A DNA stretch of 64,000 bases from contig JBBRCE010000013.1 in assembly GCA_038205115.1 (NCBI GenBank), forward strand, positions 37,993 through 101,992, given 5' to 3'. How positions within the stretch are numbered: position 1 is the first letter of the stretch; each line of letters opens with the position of its first letter. Of the stretch, positions 18,213 to 26,589 are shown in pieces. The position numbers and the translations under genes were made by a program. The notes under the pieces were generated by a model, which was not told the origin of the DNA, ran no database searches, and worked only from the letters and a program-made list of their open reading frames with translations. This DNA comes from JBBRCE01 sp038205115. Its GTDB lineage: Bacteria > Planctomycetota > Planctomycetia > Pirellulales > JBBRCE01.

Positions 18213-18938
18213 TTGATCTCCACGACCATCCGCGGCGGAATTCGACTGGGGGTATTATTGACGCTGCTGACGGCCGGTTGCAAACCGCCTGCGCCGTCGA
18301 ACTCCGTTGACAAAACGCCGAGCGCGCCGGTTCAATCGGCGATCACGGCTGCGGGCGATTCGTTGTCGCCGCCACCGCTGACAATTGAACAGGCGGTTCA
18401 GCACGTACCGGCGATGTCCGTAAACGCGATCGAAGATCACTCGCCGGAAATTACCGATGCCGATGTGTCCAAACTGCGTGAAATGGCCAACCTTGAAAGC
18501 CTGACGCTGACAAACGCTCAATTAACCGACGCCGGCGTCCAACACCTCGCGGGACTCAAGCGACTGAAAACGCTCGTGCTGGGCAATTCAACAATCACCG
18601 ACGTGGGTTTGCGCTCGTTGGCAGCGCACGGAACGCTCCAGGTCTTGAACGTGAATGAAACGTCCGTTACCGACGACGGGCTGCAGGCATTGGCGGCGCT
18701 GAAACAATTGACGTTGCTACGCTTCGGAAGCAGCAAGATCCGAGGACGAGGGCTCAAACATCTGGCCGGGCTGCCACTGACGTTCTTAATTCTGCAAAAC
18801 GCGCCGCTAGACGATTCTGGTCTGGAAGCGCTGGCAGATTGCCCGTCACTCGAATCGCTGTACGTGCAAAATACGCTGGTAACCGATGCCGGGCTGAATC
18901 GCCTGACCAGCCGGCTGCCGCGCCTGCATATTCACTAG
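18213..18938 (+). CDS. Leucine-rich-repeat lipoprotein
   Basis: 241 residues from a TTG at 18213. This start puts GCAGG eight bases upstream and yields a 22-residue lipoprotein signal ending LLTLLTAG-C. Further upstream TTG codons (from 18147) keep the frame open but would make the signal too long. After a Pro/Ser linker come five to six LRRs of the planctomycete TDAGL type: LTDAGVQHLAGLKRLKTLVL, ITDVGLRSLAAHGTLQVLNV, VTDDGLQALAALKQLTLLRF, LDDSGLEALADCPSLESLYV, and VTDAGLNRL. Probably a lipid-anchored binding protein; ligand unknown. Its stop codon (CTAG context, 18935-18938) lies inside an opposing frame. Confidence 0.8.
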   Translation: MISTTIRGGIRLGVLLTLLTAGCKPPAPSNSVDKTPSAPVQSAITAAGDSLSPPPLTIEQAVQHVPAMSVNAIEDHSPEITDADVSKLREMANLESLTLTNAQLTDAGVQHLAGLKRLKTLVLGNSTITDVGLRSLAAHGTLQVLNVNETSVTDDGLQALAALKQLTLLRFGSSKIRGRGLKHLAGLPLTFLILQNAPLDDSGLEALADCPSLESLYVQNTLVTDAGLNRLTSRLPRLHIH

Positions 18939-19344
18939 CCGTACGCCGGTTGGAATGGCGGGCGGAAACGGTCGAGCGGTCGGAGTCTGACAATTGATGG
19001 AACTCCGCGAGTTCCGTCTCGAACTGTTCGCGCGTCAAAGCGCCGGATTCCACCAGCAGTTCGCCGATGGGCGTGACTTGCTGACGCTGCAGAATTAACA
19101 GAGCATTCAGCTCATCTTCCTCCAGAAATCCGAATTCCAAAGCCACTTGTCCGAAGAGTGTATTCGAACCGGCTTGTAAATTCAGAATTTGAAACACCTC
19201 GCGGACCGTCAGCATTCGATTGGCGATCGCCAACCGACCAATGGGCGTGCGACCTTTGACCTGATGAACCAATGCGTCGACAATCAATAGGTGCCGGCAA
19301 TGACGATTTAACCAAATTTCGGCGCAACCGACGAAAGCTGCCAC
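18754..19344 (-). CDS. Small protein with three MshEN-like repeats, 3' end doubtful
   Basis: The frame gives 196 residues from a GTG at 19344, four bases after the HupE gene's stop, so translation is probably coupled. Three similar units are visible: PIGRLAIANRMLTVREVFQI, LFGQVALEFGFLEEDELNAL and PIGELLVESGALTREQFETE. They match the pattern G-x-L-x(4)-G-x-L-x(3)-[EQ] of type II secretion ATPase N-terminal / MshEN domains, which in some proteins bind c-di-GMP. From residue 135 on the frame runs antisense to the 3' end of the LRR gene and turns into Ala/Arg-rich sequence, so the true C-terminus is probably near residue 125-135. A one-base shift would end the frame on the same CTAG as the LRR gene. 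Confidence 0.6.
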   Translation of the reverse strand: MAAFVGCAEIWLNRHCRHLLIVDALVHQVKGRTPIGRLAIANRMLTVREVFQILNLQAGSNTLFGQVALEFGFLEEDELNALLILQRQQVTPIGELLVESGALTREQFETELAEFHQLSDSDRSTVSARHSNRRTASEYAGAAAGWSGDSARHRLPAYFARTAIRVTGNLPALPDQNRLAARFAELRTSVAARPDV

Positions 19345-19348
19345 GTCG

Positions 19349-20611
19349 TCACGCGGGGGTAGGACCAGACGAATTGGCGAGCGCCATGACTAGGTAATAG
19401 ACGCCGCCGAGGGCAATCGCGGCCGAACCGTACAGCACGATCCAACTTGGCCGCCGGTCGGCCGCTGAGTTCGGTAATCGCTTCCGCAGCAGGGTGAGCA
19501 GACCGAGTTGCGGCACAATCACTGCCTGATGACCGAATTCCACGCCTAGGCTGAAAGCCAGCAGCGCCGTCAGAAAGGTCGCCGCTGGAAGTTCGCTCAT
19601 GGCCGCTTTTAGACCGCCGGCGTAGCCGAGCCCGTGGAACAGTCCAAAGCCAAACGCGACGGCCAATCGCCACCAGCCTTGACTGTGCCGCGGCCAAGCA
19701 ATGTTTTGCAGCGCTACCAGCACAATACTGACGGCGATCATCGGTTCGACGATTCGCTCGCTCAGCGTCAGCACGTTAAGTGTGGAGAGCGCCAGCGTCA
19801 TTGAGTGTGCGAGTGTGAACGCGGTCACAACTTTCAGCACGTCCCAAAAGCCTTTCGCGGCCAACACCAGCGCGGTCACGAACAGCAGATGATCGTAACC
19901 GTTGACGATATGCTTAAAGCCCAGCCCGAGAAACGAAACGAACAGCGCCCAGCGACTCTCGGTGGGTTGGATTTTTCGGCCACTCGCATGCAATACTTCT
20001 GCCGACCATTGAAATCGAAACGTCGCTGGCTTATCGCGTTGCAACAACGAAAGCCCCGCATCGCCGTCATCGTTCAATAGTCGCAACACGCACGGACAAC
20101 TCCACTCGCCAAACTCGATCAAAAAATCTTGCCCAACGGTGACTTGGCGAGGCGCGGACGCAAGTTGATATTCGAAGCGATACGCCACTAATTCACTGCT
20201 GGCTTGCAAAGTCGCCTGATCCGCGGCGAGACCGTCCGCCCCTGGCGCGGTCACGAGATCTCCGGAAAGTTTTTGGCCATCGGCCGTGACGTGCAGATGC
20301 CGCTGCACATATTCGGCGTGGCGCCGCCTCAAGTCGTCGGGAACGACACCCCCCATGAAGCGCCGGCCAGCGTACTCCGTCAACTCCAGCTCCTCACGAG
20401 CCACGCGCACATCAACGATCACGCGTTGGGGCGTGACGATCGTGTCGATGGCGTTTTCGATCAGCGGGTGCGCGGATGCCGCCGACGGACCAAGTACGAA
20501 AAACGCGGCGAGCAGCCGAATAAGCGCGCGCCCACGCCACAAGGCAGCAGTTGACCGCACGATAATCGGCGCGTGAGCGTTCAAAACGAGGGCATCACTG
20601 TGGTTGAACAT
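19349..20611 (-). CDS. HupE/UreJ family membrane protein
   Basis: 420 residues from the ATG at 20611, overlapping the YHYH gene by 17 bases. It has a signal peptide (LIRLLAAFFVLGPSAASA-HP), then an extracytoplasmic domain of about 190 residues, then about six to seven membrane segments. The HupE/UreJ_2 signatures are GFKHIVNGYDHLLFVTALVL, TAFTLAHSMTLAL, FGFGLFHGLGYAGGL and SLGVEFGHQAVIV. His and Asp in the first membrane segments are conserved in the family, which is linked to metal (nickel/cobalt) uptake in hydrogenase or urease operons; here no such enzyme is nearby, so the substrate is open. The frame continues upstream only because it overlaps the Gly/Pro-rich tail of the previous gene. 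Confidence 0.88.
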   Translation of the reverse strand: MFNHSDALVLNAHAPIIVRSTAALWRGRALIRLLAAFFVLGPSAASAHPLIENAIDTIVTPQRVIVDVRVAREELELTEYAGRRFMGGVVPDDLRRRHAEYVQRHLHVTADGQKLSGDLVTAPGADGLAADQATLQASSELVAYRFEYQLASAPRQVTVGQDFLIEFGEWSCPCVLRLLNDDGDAGLSLLQRDKPATFRFQWSAEVLHASGRKIQPTESRWALFVSFLGLGFKHIVNGYDHLLFVTALVLAAKGFWDVLKVVTAFTLAHSMTLALSTLNVLTLSERIVEPMIAVSIVLVALQNIAWPRHSQGWWRLAVAFGFGLFHGLGYAGGLKAAMSELPAATFLTALLAFSLGVEFGHQAVIVPQLGLLTLLRKRLPNSAADRRPSWIVLYGSAAIALGGVYYLVMALANSSGPTPA

Positions 20612-21599
20612 TCGGCGCGGCGGGACGCGGTGGCGGACCGAAACCGGGCGGTCCACCCGGTCCACCGCCGGGTCCACCCGGTCTGCCCGGCGGACCGCCT
20701 GGACCACCGGCCCCGCCGCGACCTCCTGGACCACCAGCGGGCGGATGGCGTTCGAAACTCGCGTCGGGCGTGCCGTGGTAAAATCGCGGAATGAATGGAA
20801 ATTCGTCCGTCAAACAGTAGCGGTACGTGCCGGAAGGAAATTCCGCAGTCGGTTCGCTGCGGCCATTGCAGGCATCCAAGTCGCCAGAGCCCTCAACAAA
20901 TTCGTAGTCTGCGACAAAGGTTCCGTCGTAGTTTCCTTTTGGTCCGTCGGGCCGTACGCCTTTTTTCAGTTGATAGCTGGACTTAAGCGTTTTCAGTCCG
21001 CTTTTATCGTCCTTGGGATCGCGATGTCCGAGCGAGTTGTAAATCGGAAAGCCGTCGGCCGCCCAGCCAACCAGTGTCATCTTTTCTTTGCCCTCAGTCA
21101 GTTTTTCCAGCAGCAACTTAGGTATCCCGTGGTAGTGATAGGCGCCGTTGGGTTGCACGTGCGCGCGACTTTCGTCCACACCTAAGAAGCCATTGGTCGC
21201 CAGCGGTTCGTACTGCCAGCCCGAGTTGCGATCGCGGTTGAACCATTCAGCCGCGCCCGGATCGAAGACCACCCCGTTAACCGCAATGCCAAACGGCTGC
21301 ATCCGCAGCGCCAGAGGTTTATCCGCCAGCTTGGGCTCGGTGGGCATCTTAAACTGGTACTTTTGCGGCGAAATCGTATTCGGATTGCTGCGGTTGGGGA
21401 ACGCGCCCACCGCGTGATCCGGGATGCCATTGGCGCGAATTGTCCGCACGCCGTCTTCAACGGTGATGGCGACTTCGCTTTTGAATTTGGGCTGCTCGTT
21501 GCTTTTGACCGGCTCGGTGGCGCGTGCGGCGGTCGAAAATGTGAGCGTTAGCACCGCTGCCAAAAAAACGCTGGCGACGCTGGAAAAATGAAATCTCAT
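20595..21599 (-). CDS. YHYH domain secreted protein with Gly/Pro-rich tail
   Basis: 334 residues. Signal peptide FSSVASVFLAAVLTLTFSTAARA, then an YHYH domain with its signature NGAYHYHGIPKLL, GWAADGFPIYN, and GTYRYCLTDEFPFIPRFYHG. The last 50 residues are collagen-like runs of Gly and Pro. Proteins with YHYH domains are secreted and of unknown biochemical role; several occur with copper- or metal-associated genes. It is the first gene of a YHYH-HupE-MshEN-like unit with overlapping or near-contiguous reading frames, so the three products may work together at the envelope (inference). Confidence 0.9.
   Translation of the reverse strand: MRFHFSSVASVFLAAVLTLTFSTAARATEPVKSNEQPKFKSEVAITVEDGVRTIRANGIPDHAVGAFPNRSNPNTISPQKYQFKMPTEPKLADKPLALRMQPFGIAVNGVVFDPGAAEWFNRDRNSGWQYEPLATNGFLGVDESRAHVQPNGAYHYHGIPKLLLEKLTEGKEKMTLVGWAADGFPIYNSLGHRDPKDDKSGLKTLKSSYQLKKGVRPDGPKGNYDGTFVADYEFVEGSGDLDACNGRSEPTAEFPSGTYRYCLTDEFPFIPRFYHGTPDASFERHPPAGGPGGRGGAGGPGGPPGRPGGPGGGPGGPPGFGPPPRPAAPNVQPQ
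20634..20745. repeat. Low-complexity Gly/Pro-coding repeat
   Basis: Imperfect short repeats of GGTCCACC, CCGGTC and GGCGGACC blocks encode the Gly/Pro-rich tail of the YHYH protein on the minus strand. Slippage-prone sequence; length may vary between strains. No regular spacer pattern, so not a CRISPR array. Confidence 0.7.
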
Positions 21600-21731
21600 G
21601 CTCGAACCGTTTCCGGCCTCTTTGCCGAGGCGCTCTGACAGGACTGCAGGTTCATCACCAGCAGCAGATATTAATTGATCGACCTTAAGTTAACATGAAA
21701 ATTCGCCGCTGATCCGCAGGCCGCCCGAAAA

Positions 21732-22361
21732 TCAACTCCAGAATCGCCACCAACGCCGGGCGCGTTTCGGCTGAGCCGAAACGAGAATCGTTTTTTTCCC
21801 GCGGGAATCGATCGTGTCCTGCAAATTGGCGCGGGCGAGCTTGGCGCAACTGATGTTTGCAGCGGTCAGATTGGCCGCCGAAAGATTCGCGCCGGTCAGA
21901 TTGGCACCAGTCAAATCGGCAGCGCGCAAGTCGCAGCCCGCGAGGTTGGCATTGCTGAAATTCGCGCGCAGATCGGCCATGCTGAGATCCGCGCCGCGGA
22001 GGTCGGCGTCTGTCAGATTGGCGCCAGTCAGTTGTACGTAGCGCAGGTGCGATTTTGCCAATCGAGCACCGGTCAAATTAGCGCCAATCATCCGCGCCTC
22101 GGCCAAGTCAGCGCCCATCAGATCGGCCCGCTCGACCTGCGCGCTATTCAGCAGCGCGTTTTTCAAATTGGCGCCTGCCAGGTTCGTGCCGCGCAAATCG
22201 GCTTCTCGCAAATCGCAATTGGAGAGATCCGCGTCATGCAAATCGGCATTTGCCAATTGAGCGGCGTGCAATCGCGAACCGCTCAAATTTGCACCGACCA
22301 GCGTCGTGGCGTTCACAGCCAGTAACGTCAGGCCGGTGTCTTTGTGTTTGATCTCGATCAC
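21732..22361 (-). CDS. Pentapeptide-repeat protein
   Basis: 209 residues, of which about 25-180 are some thirty tandem A(D/N)LXX repeats (for example ADLHDADLSNCDLREADLRG). Such repeats fold as a right-handed quadrilateral beta helix. No N-terminal signal or membrane segment; the C-terminus is basic and Trp-rich (RARRWWRFWS). Cytoplasmic pentapeptide proteins include DNA-mimics protecting gyrase (Qnr) but most have unknown roles; nothing here points to a specific partner. It is a stand-alone gene, with a promoter candidate at 22470-22491. Confidence 0.9.
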   Translation of the reverse strand: MIEIKHKDTGLTLLAVNATTLVGANLSGSRLHAAQLANADLHDADLSNCDLREADLRGTNLAGANLKNALLNSAQVERADLMGADLAEARMIGANLTGARLAKSHLRYVQLTGANLTDADLRGADLSMADLRANFSNANLAGCDLRAADLTGANLTGANLSAANLTAANISCAKLARANLQDTIDSRGKKTILVSAQPKRARRWWRFWS

Positions 22362-22469
22362 TCACACACCTGGTGTTTGGCACGATCAACAAACGTTTGG
22401 TGATTTTCGATCATCAATACAAGTTCCGTTTGCTATCCAACAGCCGCTGCTCGAAGGGTGAGTTTGGGT

Positions 22470-22491
22470 CGGATCGAATTATACCGATCCG
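22470..22491 (-). promoter_or_regulatory. TATAAT-type -10 inside inverted repeat
   Basis: Arms CGGATCG and CGATCCG (7 bp) enclose an 8-base spacer that reads GTATAATT on the minus strand, giving an extended -10 GGTATAAT about 115 bases upstream of the pentapeptide gene. The -35 region is weak (TCGCTG at 17 bases). The symmetry suggests a repressor site over the -10 element. Confidence 0.35.
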
Positions 22492-22567
22492 TTCGCCGCA
22501 CAGCGACCCTGGCTCGCATGCGGCGCGTCATCGCTGCGGTGGAAGCGCGTGGCGAAGAGGCGCGCAA

Positions 22568-23032
22568 TCAGTGCGCGCTATGTAAGCGTTTACGCCAACG
22601 GAAACTCAACCATCCGCAGGCAGAGGCGGACCCGCCAAGCAGCAACATCAGGCAGCCACACCAGGCAGTTGACCAGTGGCGGTACGCCTCCAGCCCCAGT
22701 GCCAGCGGCCGATCGGCGGGCGTCGCCAACGAAATCGCTAATCCCATGCCATCGAAGGCCGCGCCCACCGCGAAGGCAATCATCACAACCCACAGCGAAC
22801 TCCAGTCTGGCACCGTCAGCATCCAGAGCACGAAGGCAACTTGCATCACGGTGAGCAGCAGCAGTAGCCGCGCCCAATTGGGCGCCGCCGTCAAATTCAA
22901 GTGCGGTAGCGCTGGCGAGGCGGAAATGAGGCAGACCACAAGCAATGCTGCCGCCAAACGTAATGTCGCCTGCCGCTCCGACGCGGTGGCGTAATGAATG
23001 CGGCCGTTGGTGTTTAGCAGGCGAGCGAGCAT
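22568..23032 (-). CDS. Small membrane protein at end of hpn cluster
   Basis: 154 residues from the ATG at 23032, four bases after the hpnE stop. Four predicted membrane segments: TLRLAAALLVVCLISAS, ARLLLLLTVMQVAFVLWML, SLWVVMIAFAVGAAFDGMGL and WCGCLMLLLGGSASACGWL. I do not recognise the family. Position suggests co-transcription with hpnCDE and perhaps a role in squalene or hopanoid handling in the membrane, but this is only context. Confidence 0.65.
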   Translation of the reverse strand: MLARLLNTNGRIHYATASERQATLRLAAALLVVCLISASPALPHLNLTAAPNWARLLLLLTVMQVAFVLWMLTVPDWSSLWVVMIAFAVGAAFDGMGLAISLATPADRPLALGLEAYRHWSTAWCGCLMLLLGGSASACGWLSFRWRKRLHSAH

Positions 23033-23036
23033 GAAA

Positions 23037-24497
23037 CTATTTAGAGTTTTTCGAATTGCCGACCAACCAGCGCACCAGCGCGTTGCGCGGCAGATCGTCG
23101 CAAACAACTGCTTTCGGTTGGCCTAAATCACTTAACAGCGCTTCGGCGGCCAGGTATCCACTCCGTACCGCGCCCTCCATGGTAGCTGGCCAACCGGTAA
23201 CAGTGAAATCGCCAGCCAGGTAAAGTCCGGCGACATGCGACTGTTGCCGCGGACGTATTGCCTCCAAACCGGGCGTCACGGAAAACACCGCCGCTGCCTC
23301 GGTCACTAGGCGAAAGTTAAGCAACCGCGCCTCACGCCCCGCCGGAAACACCGCGGACAATTCACGGCACACACGCTCGACAAGTTCCACTCGATCGACA
23401 CCGGCCAACTCGCGCGACGCGCTGATGACAACTTGATAATAAAATCCGCCTCCGGCTTGACTCTCGCCGGCAGCGAGCCCATCGCTGCGATTGAACAGCC
23501 ATTGCGCCAGCGTGCCCACCATGACGGCATGCGGCAGGGCAGTAATCGGGCGGTCGAACCACAAGTGCAGGCCGCTAATTGGTGCCGCTTCGATTTGCGA
23601 CAACCGCGCCAATTCTGGACATTGGCCAAGTAGCGACTCGCTCAACAACTCGCCGACGCGACGCCAAGGCACGGCCAGAATAACGCCATCGAGCGGCTGC
23701 GTTGTTCCGGCCGCCGTTTGCAGCGCAAAGGCCGGCTTCGCCGCTCCGAGTTCGATTTCGCGTATCTGTTGAATTGGCGTTGAGAGTTCGAGTTGTACGC
23801 GGTGCGCCGCAAACCACAATTCCATTTGTCGGCCAAACAGATCGGACAACGGCTTGGTCGGAACCAGCACTTCGTACGCCTGGCGGTGTGCCAGAAAGGC
23901 GTCGACAAACACTTTTCGCGCCGCCGGCAGCGAAGCCCGTTCGACCGTTTCGCCCAAAGCGCTCACCAGCACGGGTGACCAGAAGCGCTCGACGGCTCGC
24001 GGCGTTTGTCGTTGCTGGCGAAGCCATTGTCCGATTGTCGGTTGGCCCGGCAAGTCGTCGCACGATTGCCGTGCGAGTCGCAGGAGTGCCACAGCGATCC
24101 AAAATTTTTCCAACGCGTTGAGGTAACTGAGCCGAAGCAAACTGGGGGCTAGATGGAAAGGCGCTGGCAACCAGCCAGCAGCTTGCAGATCGCTACGCCG
24201 GCCATCGGCGTCAAAAAAGTGCAAAACGCGATCGCGGCGAAAATCCGCGGACAAACCGGTGCGCGCGCAGAAATCGCTGAGGTTCGTGCAGCAGCCCATG
24301 CTCACATGTTGGCAATGGTCGATGAGTTCGCCGCTGGCCGGGTCGCGAAACGAGGCCGCGCGCCCGCCAAGCGCGCGACGCGATTCATACAACTGGATGG
24401 AGCATCCGGCATCGCTGAGCGCCACGGCAGCAGCCATGCCGGCCAGTCCGCCGCCGATTATGGCAATTCGCGGGGCAACCATTTGCGGCCCGCTCAT
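23037..24497 (-). CDS. hpnE: Hydroxysqualene dehydroxylase
   Basis: 486 residues from the ATG at 24497, whose ATGA overlaps the hpnD stop by four bases. The N-terminal Rossmann motif is AIIGGGLAGMAAAVALSDAG, followed by SIQLYESRRALGGRAASFRD. The C-terminal FAD motif is GLYLAGDFTVTGWPATMEGA, typical of squalene-associated FAD desaturase-like proteins (HpnE). In the HpnCDE route, HpnE reduces hydroxysqualene to squalene with FAD. It is the last of the three route genes in an overlapping operon. Confidence 0.95.
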   Translation of the reverse strand: MSGPQMVAPRIAIIGGGLAGMAAAVALSDAGCSIQLYESRRALGGRAASFRDPASGELIDHCQHVSMGCCTNLSDFCARTGLSADFRRDRVLHFFDADGRRSDLQAAGWLPAPFHLAPSLLRLSYLNALEKFWIAVALLRLARQSCDDLPGQPTIGQWLRQQRQTPRAVERFWSPVLVSALGETVERASLPAARKVFVDAFLAHRQAYEVLVPTKPLSDLFGRQMELWFAAHRVQLELSTPIQQIREIELGAAKPAFALQTAAGTTQPLDGVILAVPWRRVGELLSESLLGQCPELARLSQIEAAPISGLHLWFDRPITALPHAVMVGTLAQWLFNRSDGLAAGESQAGGGFYYQVVISASRELAGVDRVELVERVCRELSAVFPAGREARLLNFRLVTEAAAVFSVTPGLEAIRPRQQSHVAGLYLAGDFTVTGWPATMEGAVRSGYLAAEALLSDLGQPKAVVCDDLPRNALVRWLVGNSKNSK

Positions 24498-25447
24498 CGC
24501 GCCGCCGTCCGAAAAATCAGCGGTTTGAGCGGCCTGGCGGGTCGTACCAGCGACTGCGCGGCCAGTAGCGCCTTTTGCCAACGATTGAGCCGCACGCGAT
24601 GCGTAAATACATCGCCGCGATGCCAGACAATTTCTTGCAGCAGGCGATGATAGACGGCGTTCATCGCGGAAAAAATTCGACGGCCGTCCGCGTGTAAAAA
24701 ACGATTGAGTTGCTGCCCTGCCGCGTAGAACTCGCTGGCGCGTTGAATTTGAAAGTCGATCAAGCGTACGAATCGCGAATCGTACACGGCATTGGCCAGG
24801 TCGCGCTCCGAGTAGTCGAACCGTCGCAAGTCTTCCTGTGGCAGATAAACGCGGTGATTGTCGACGTCCTGCTTGAGATCACGAAGGATGTTGGTGAGTT
24901 GAAAAGCGATGCCTGCCGCTTGGGCCGGCTCAAGCGCGGCCGGATCACGAAATCCCCAGATGTGAATGCACGACAGTCCGACAACCGAGGCCACCTGATA
25001 GCAATACTGACGCAAGTCGGCAAACGTCTCGAAGCGCGCACCGGTCAGATCGCGCTCGGCGCCATCAATGGCGGCGTGCAAGTATTCTCGCGGAATTTCG
25101 AATCGCTTCACGGTGTCGGCCAGCGCCGGCAACGTCGCATCATCGGCTCGGCCAGAAAACGCGTCGTCCAACTGCAAACGAAGTTGCTGCAATTTCAACC
25201 GGCGTGGCTGCGCATCGGGCGTGCCACTGGCCGCGCCGCCGGTCGCGCCACCAGTGGCAGAGTTTGCGATGCCGATTACCAGGGGCTCGTCCGCCAGATC
25301 ATCCACCCGCCGCAAAAACGCGTACAGCGCGCACATTGCCCGGCGTTTTTCGCGGTTGAGCAAGTAGAACGTAAAGTAGAAGTTCGACTTCGCGCGCCGG
25401 GCAATTCGCTGGCACTGATCGTAACTGGCGGCAATCGCGTCTGGCAT
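24494..25447 (-). CDS. hpnD: Presqualene diphosphate synthase
   Basis: 317 residues from the ATG at 25447, one base overlapping the hpnC stop (TAATG). The first Asp-rich motif is FLRRVDDLADE and the second LKQDVDNHRVYLPQEDL, both diagnostic of squalene/phytoene synthase-like enzymes. The tyrosine-rich N-terminal block SNFYFTFYLLNREKRRAM fits HpnD. It condenses two farnesyl diphosphates to presqualene diphosphate. A short Gly/Ala/Thr-rich insertion (GGATGGAASGT) follows the first motif and is not typical. Confidence 0.94.
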   Translation of the reverse strand: MPDAIAASYDQCQRIARRAKSNFYFTFYLLNREKRRAMCALYAFLRRVDDLADEPLVIGIANSATGGATGGAASGTPDAQPRRLKLQQLRLQLDDAFSGRADDATLPALADTVKRFEIPREYLHAAIDGAERDLTGARFETFADLRQYCYQVASVVGLSCIHIWGFRDPAALEPAQAAGIAFQLTNILRDLKQDVDNHRVYLPQEDLRRFDYSERDLANAVYDSRFVRLIDFQIQRASEFYAAGQQLNRFLHADGRRIFSAMNAVYHRLLQEIVWHRGDVFTHRVRLNRWQKALLAAQSLVRPARPLKPLIFRTAAR

Positions 25448-26367
25448 TAACGGTCTCCGCGATGCGAACGGACCCAACAGCGCATGGCCAGCCGAAGCTT
25501 CTCGCGTTTGGAAATTTCGGGCCGTTGCTGCCAAACGTCAAACCCCACGGCGCGAATTCGCCGCAAAATGGCCAGTCCGCCTTCAATGAACAGCGAAATA
25601 TCCAGTCGCAACGACCGCGGAACCAGGCCGGCCAGCGGGCGCCCCAAAATCAAAAGCGCCTCGGCATCCACGGTGCGCTCGGCCAGGAGCGCGCGGAAGC
25701 CCGGCGTAAATCGGCCTGCGGCAAAATCGTCTTCACTGTATTCAACCCGCTGGCAATCGGCCTGCGGCAAGTAAATTCTTCCGCGCCGGTAATCGCCAGC
25801 AACGTCCTGCCAAAAATTCGCCAGTTGCAGCCCTGTGCAAATTCGATCCGAAAGCGCCACGGTTTCCGGCCGGTGGCAACGCCCCAGATAAAGCACCAGA
25901 CGGCCCACCGGGTTGGCCGAATTGCGGCAGTAGCCTAGCAGATCGTCCCAGGTTTCGTATCGCGTCACAGATTGATCCAGGCGAAACGCGGTTAACAGGT
26001 CCGCAAACGGTGCGGTTGGAATTTCGAACTGGGAAATCGTTTCGGCCAGTGCCACAAACACTGGGTGCGTGGCCTCGCCGTGCGTGCAGCCGTGCAGTTG
26101 CCGCTCCCACCAGTCTAAGAGTTCGAGGCTGCGGCTGGCATCGCCGACTTCATCGGCCAGATCGTCGGCCCAGCGGCAATAAGCGTAAATTGCCTGAAAA
26201 TGAGGCCGCAACGCTTTTGGCAATAGCCAACTGGCAACCGTGAAATTCTCGTAGTGTGTTTCCGCCAGTTGGCGGCAATAGGTGCGTGCCTCGGCCAGCG
26301 TCGGCGGGGGCGATTGCCGCCGATCCGGACCGTAGAGAGCAAGCTGATCGGCGAACGCATTGGTCAT
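25447..26367 (-). CDS. hpnC: Hydroxysqualene synthase
   Basis: 306 residues from the ATG at 26367 (a TTG ten codons upstream is also in frame). Squalene/phytoene synthase fold with Asp-rich motifs CRWADDLADEVGD and WQDVAGDYRRGRIYLP, ENFTVASWLLPKALRPHF near the start, and GYCRNSANPVGRLVLYLGRC in the middle, matching HpnC. It converts presqualene diphosphate to hydroxysqualene. First gene of the hpnC-hpnD-hpnE operon and divergent from ispH, which feeds isoprenoid precursors to the same route. Confidence 0.94.
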   Translation of the reverse strand: MTNAFADQLALYGPDRRQSPPPTLAEARTYCRQLAETHYENFTVASWLLPKALRPHFQAIYAYCRWADDLADEVGDASRSLELLDWWERQLHGCTHGEATHPVFVALAETISQFEIPTAPFADLLTAFRLDQSVTRYETWDDLLGYCRNSANPVGRLVLYLGRCHRPETVALSDRICTGLQLANFWQDVAGDYRRGRIYLPQADCQRVEYSEDDFAAGRFTPGFRALLAERTVDAEALLILGRPLAGLVPRSLRLDISLFIEGGLAILRRIRAVGFDVWQQRPEISKREKLRLAMRCWVRSHRGDR

Positions 26368-26589
26368 CGAAAACAGGTTGGGCGCAATCGGAGACAAAAA
26401 CTTAAGCAGCCGCCATCAATGCCGAAGCACGGTTCGCCTATCTGACTACCAGCGGATGCATTATTATGATGGTTTGCCGCGACATTGGAAAGCCAAAACC
26501 GGCAGCCTGCCTTCGGGCGTTTGGCAGCGGCTGATATTTCTGACAATCGTCAATCATCTTCAGGTTTTTAAGCCAGGATTAACAGCGCG

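Noticed and set aside
20634..20745. Repeats resembling a CRISPR or tandem array
   Set aside because: Repeats are short, degenerate and keep a coding frame for Gly/Pro; no unique spacers.
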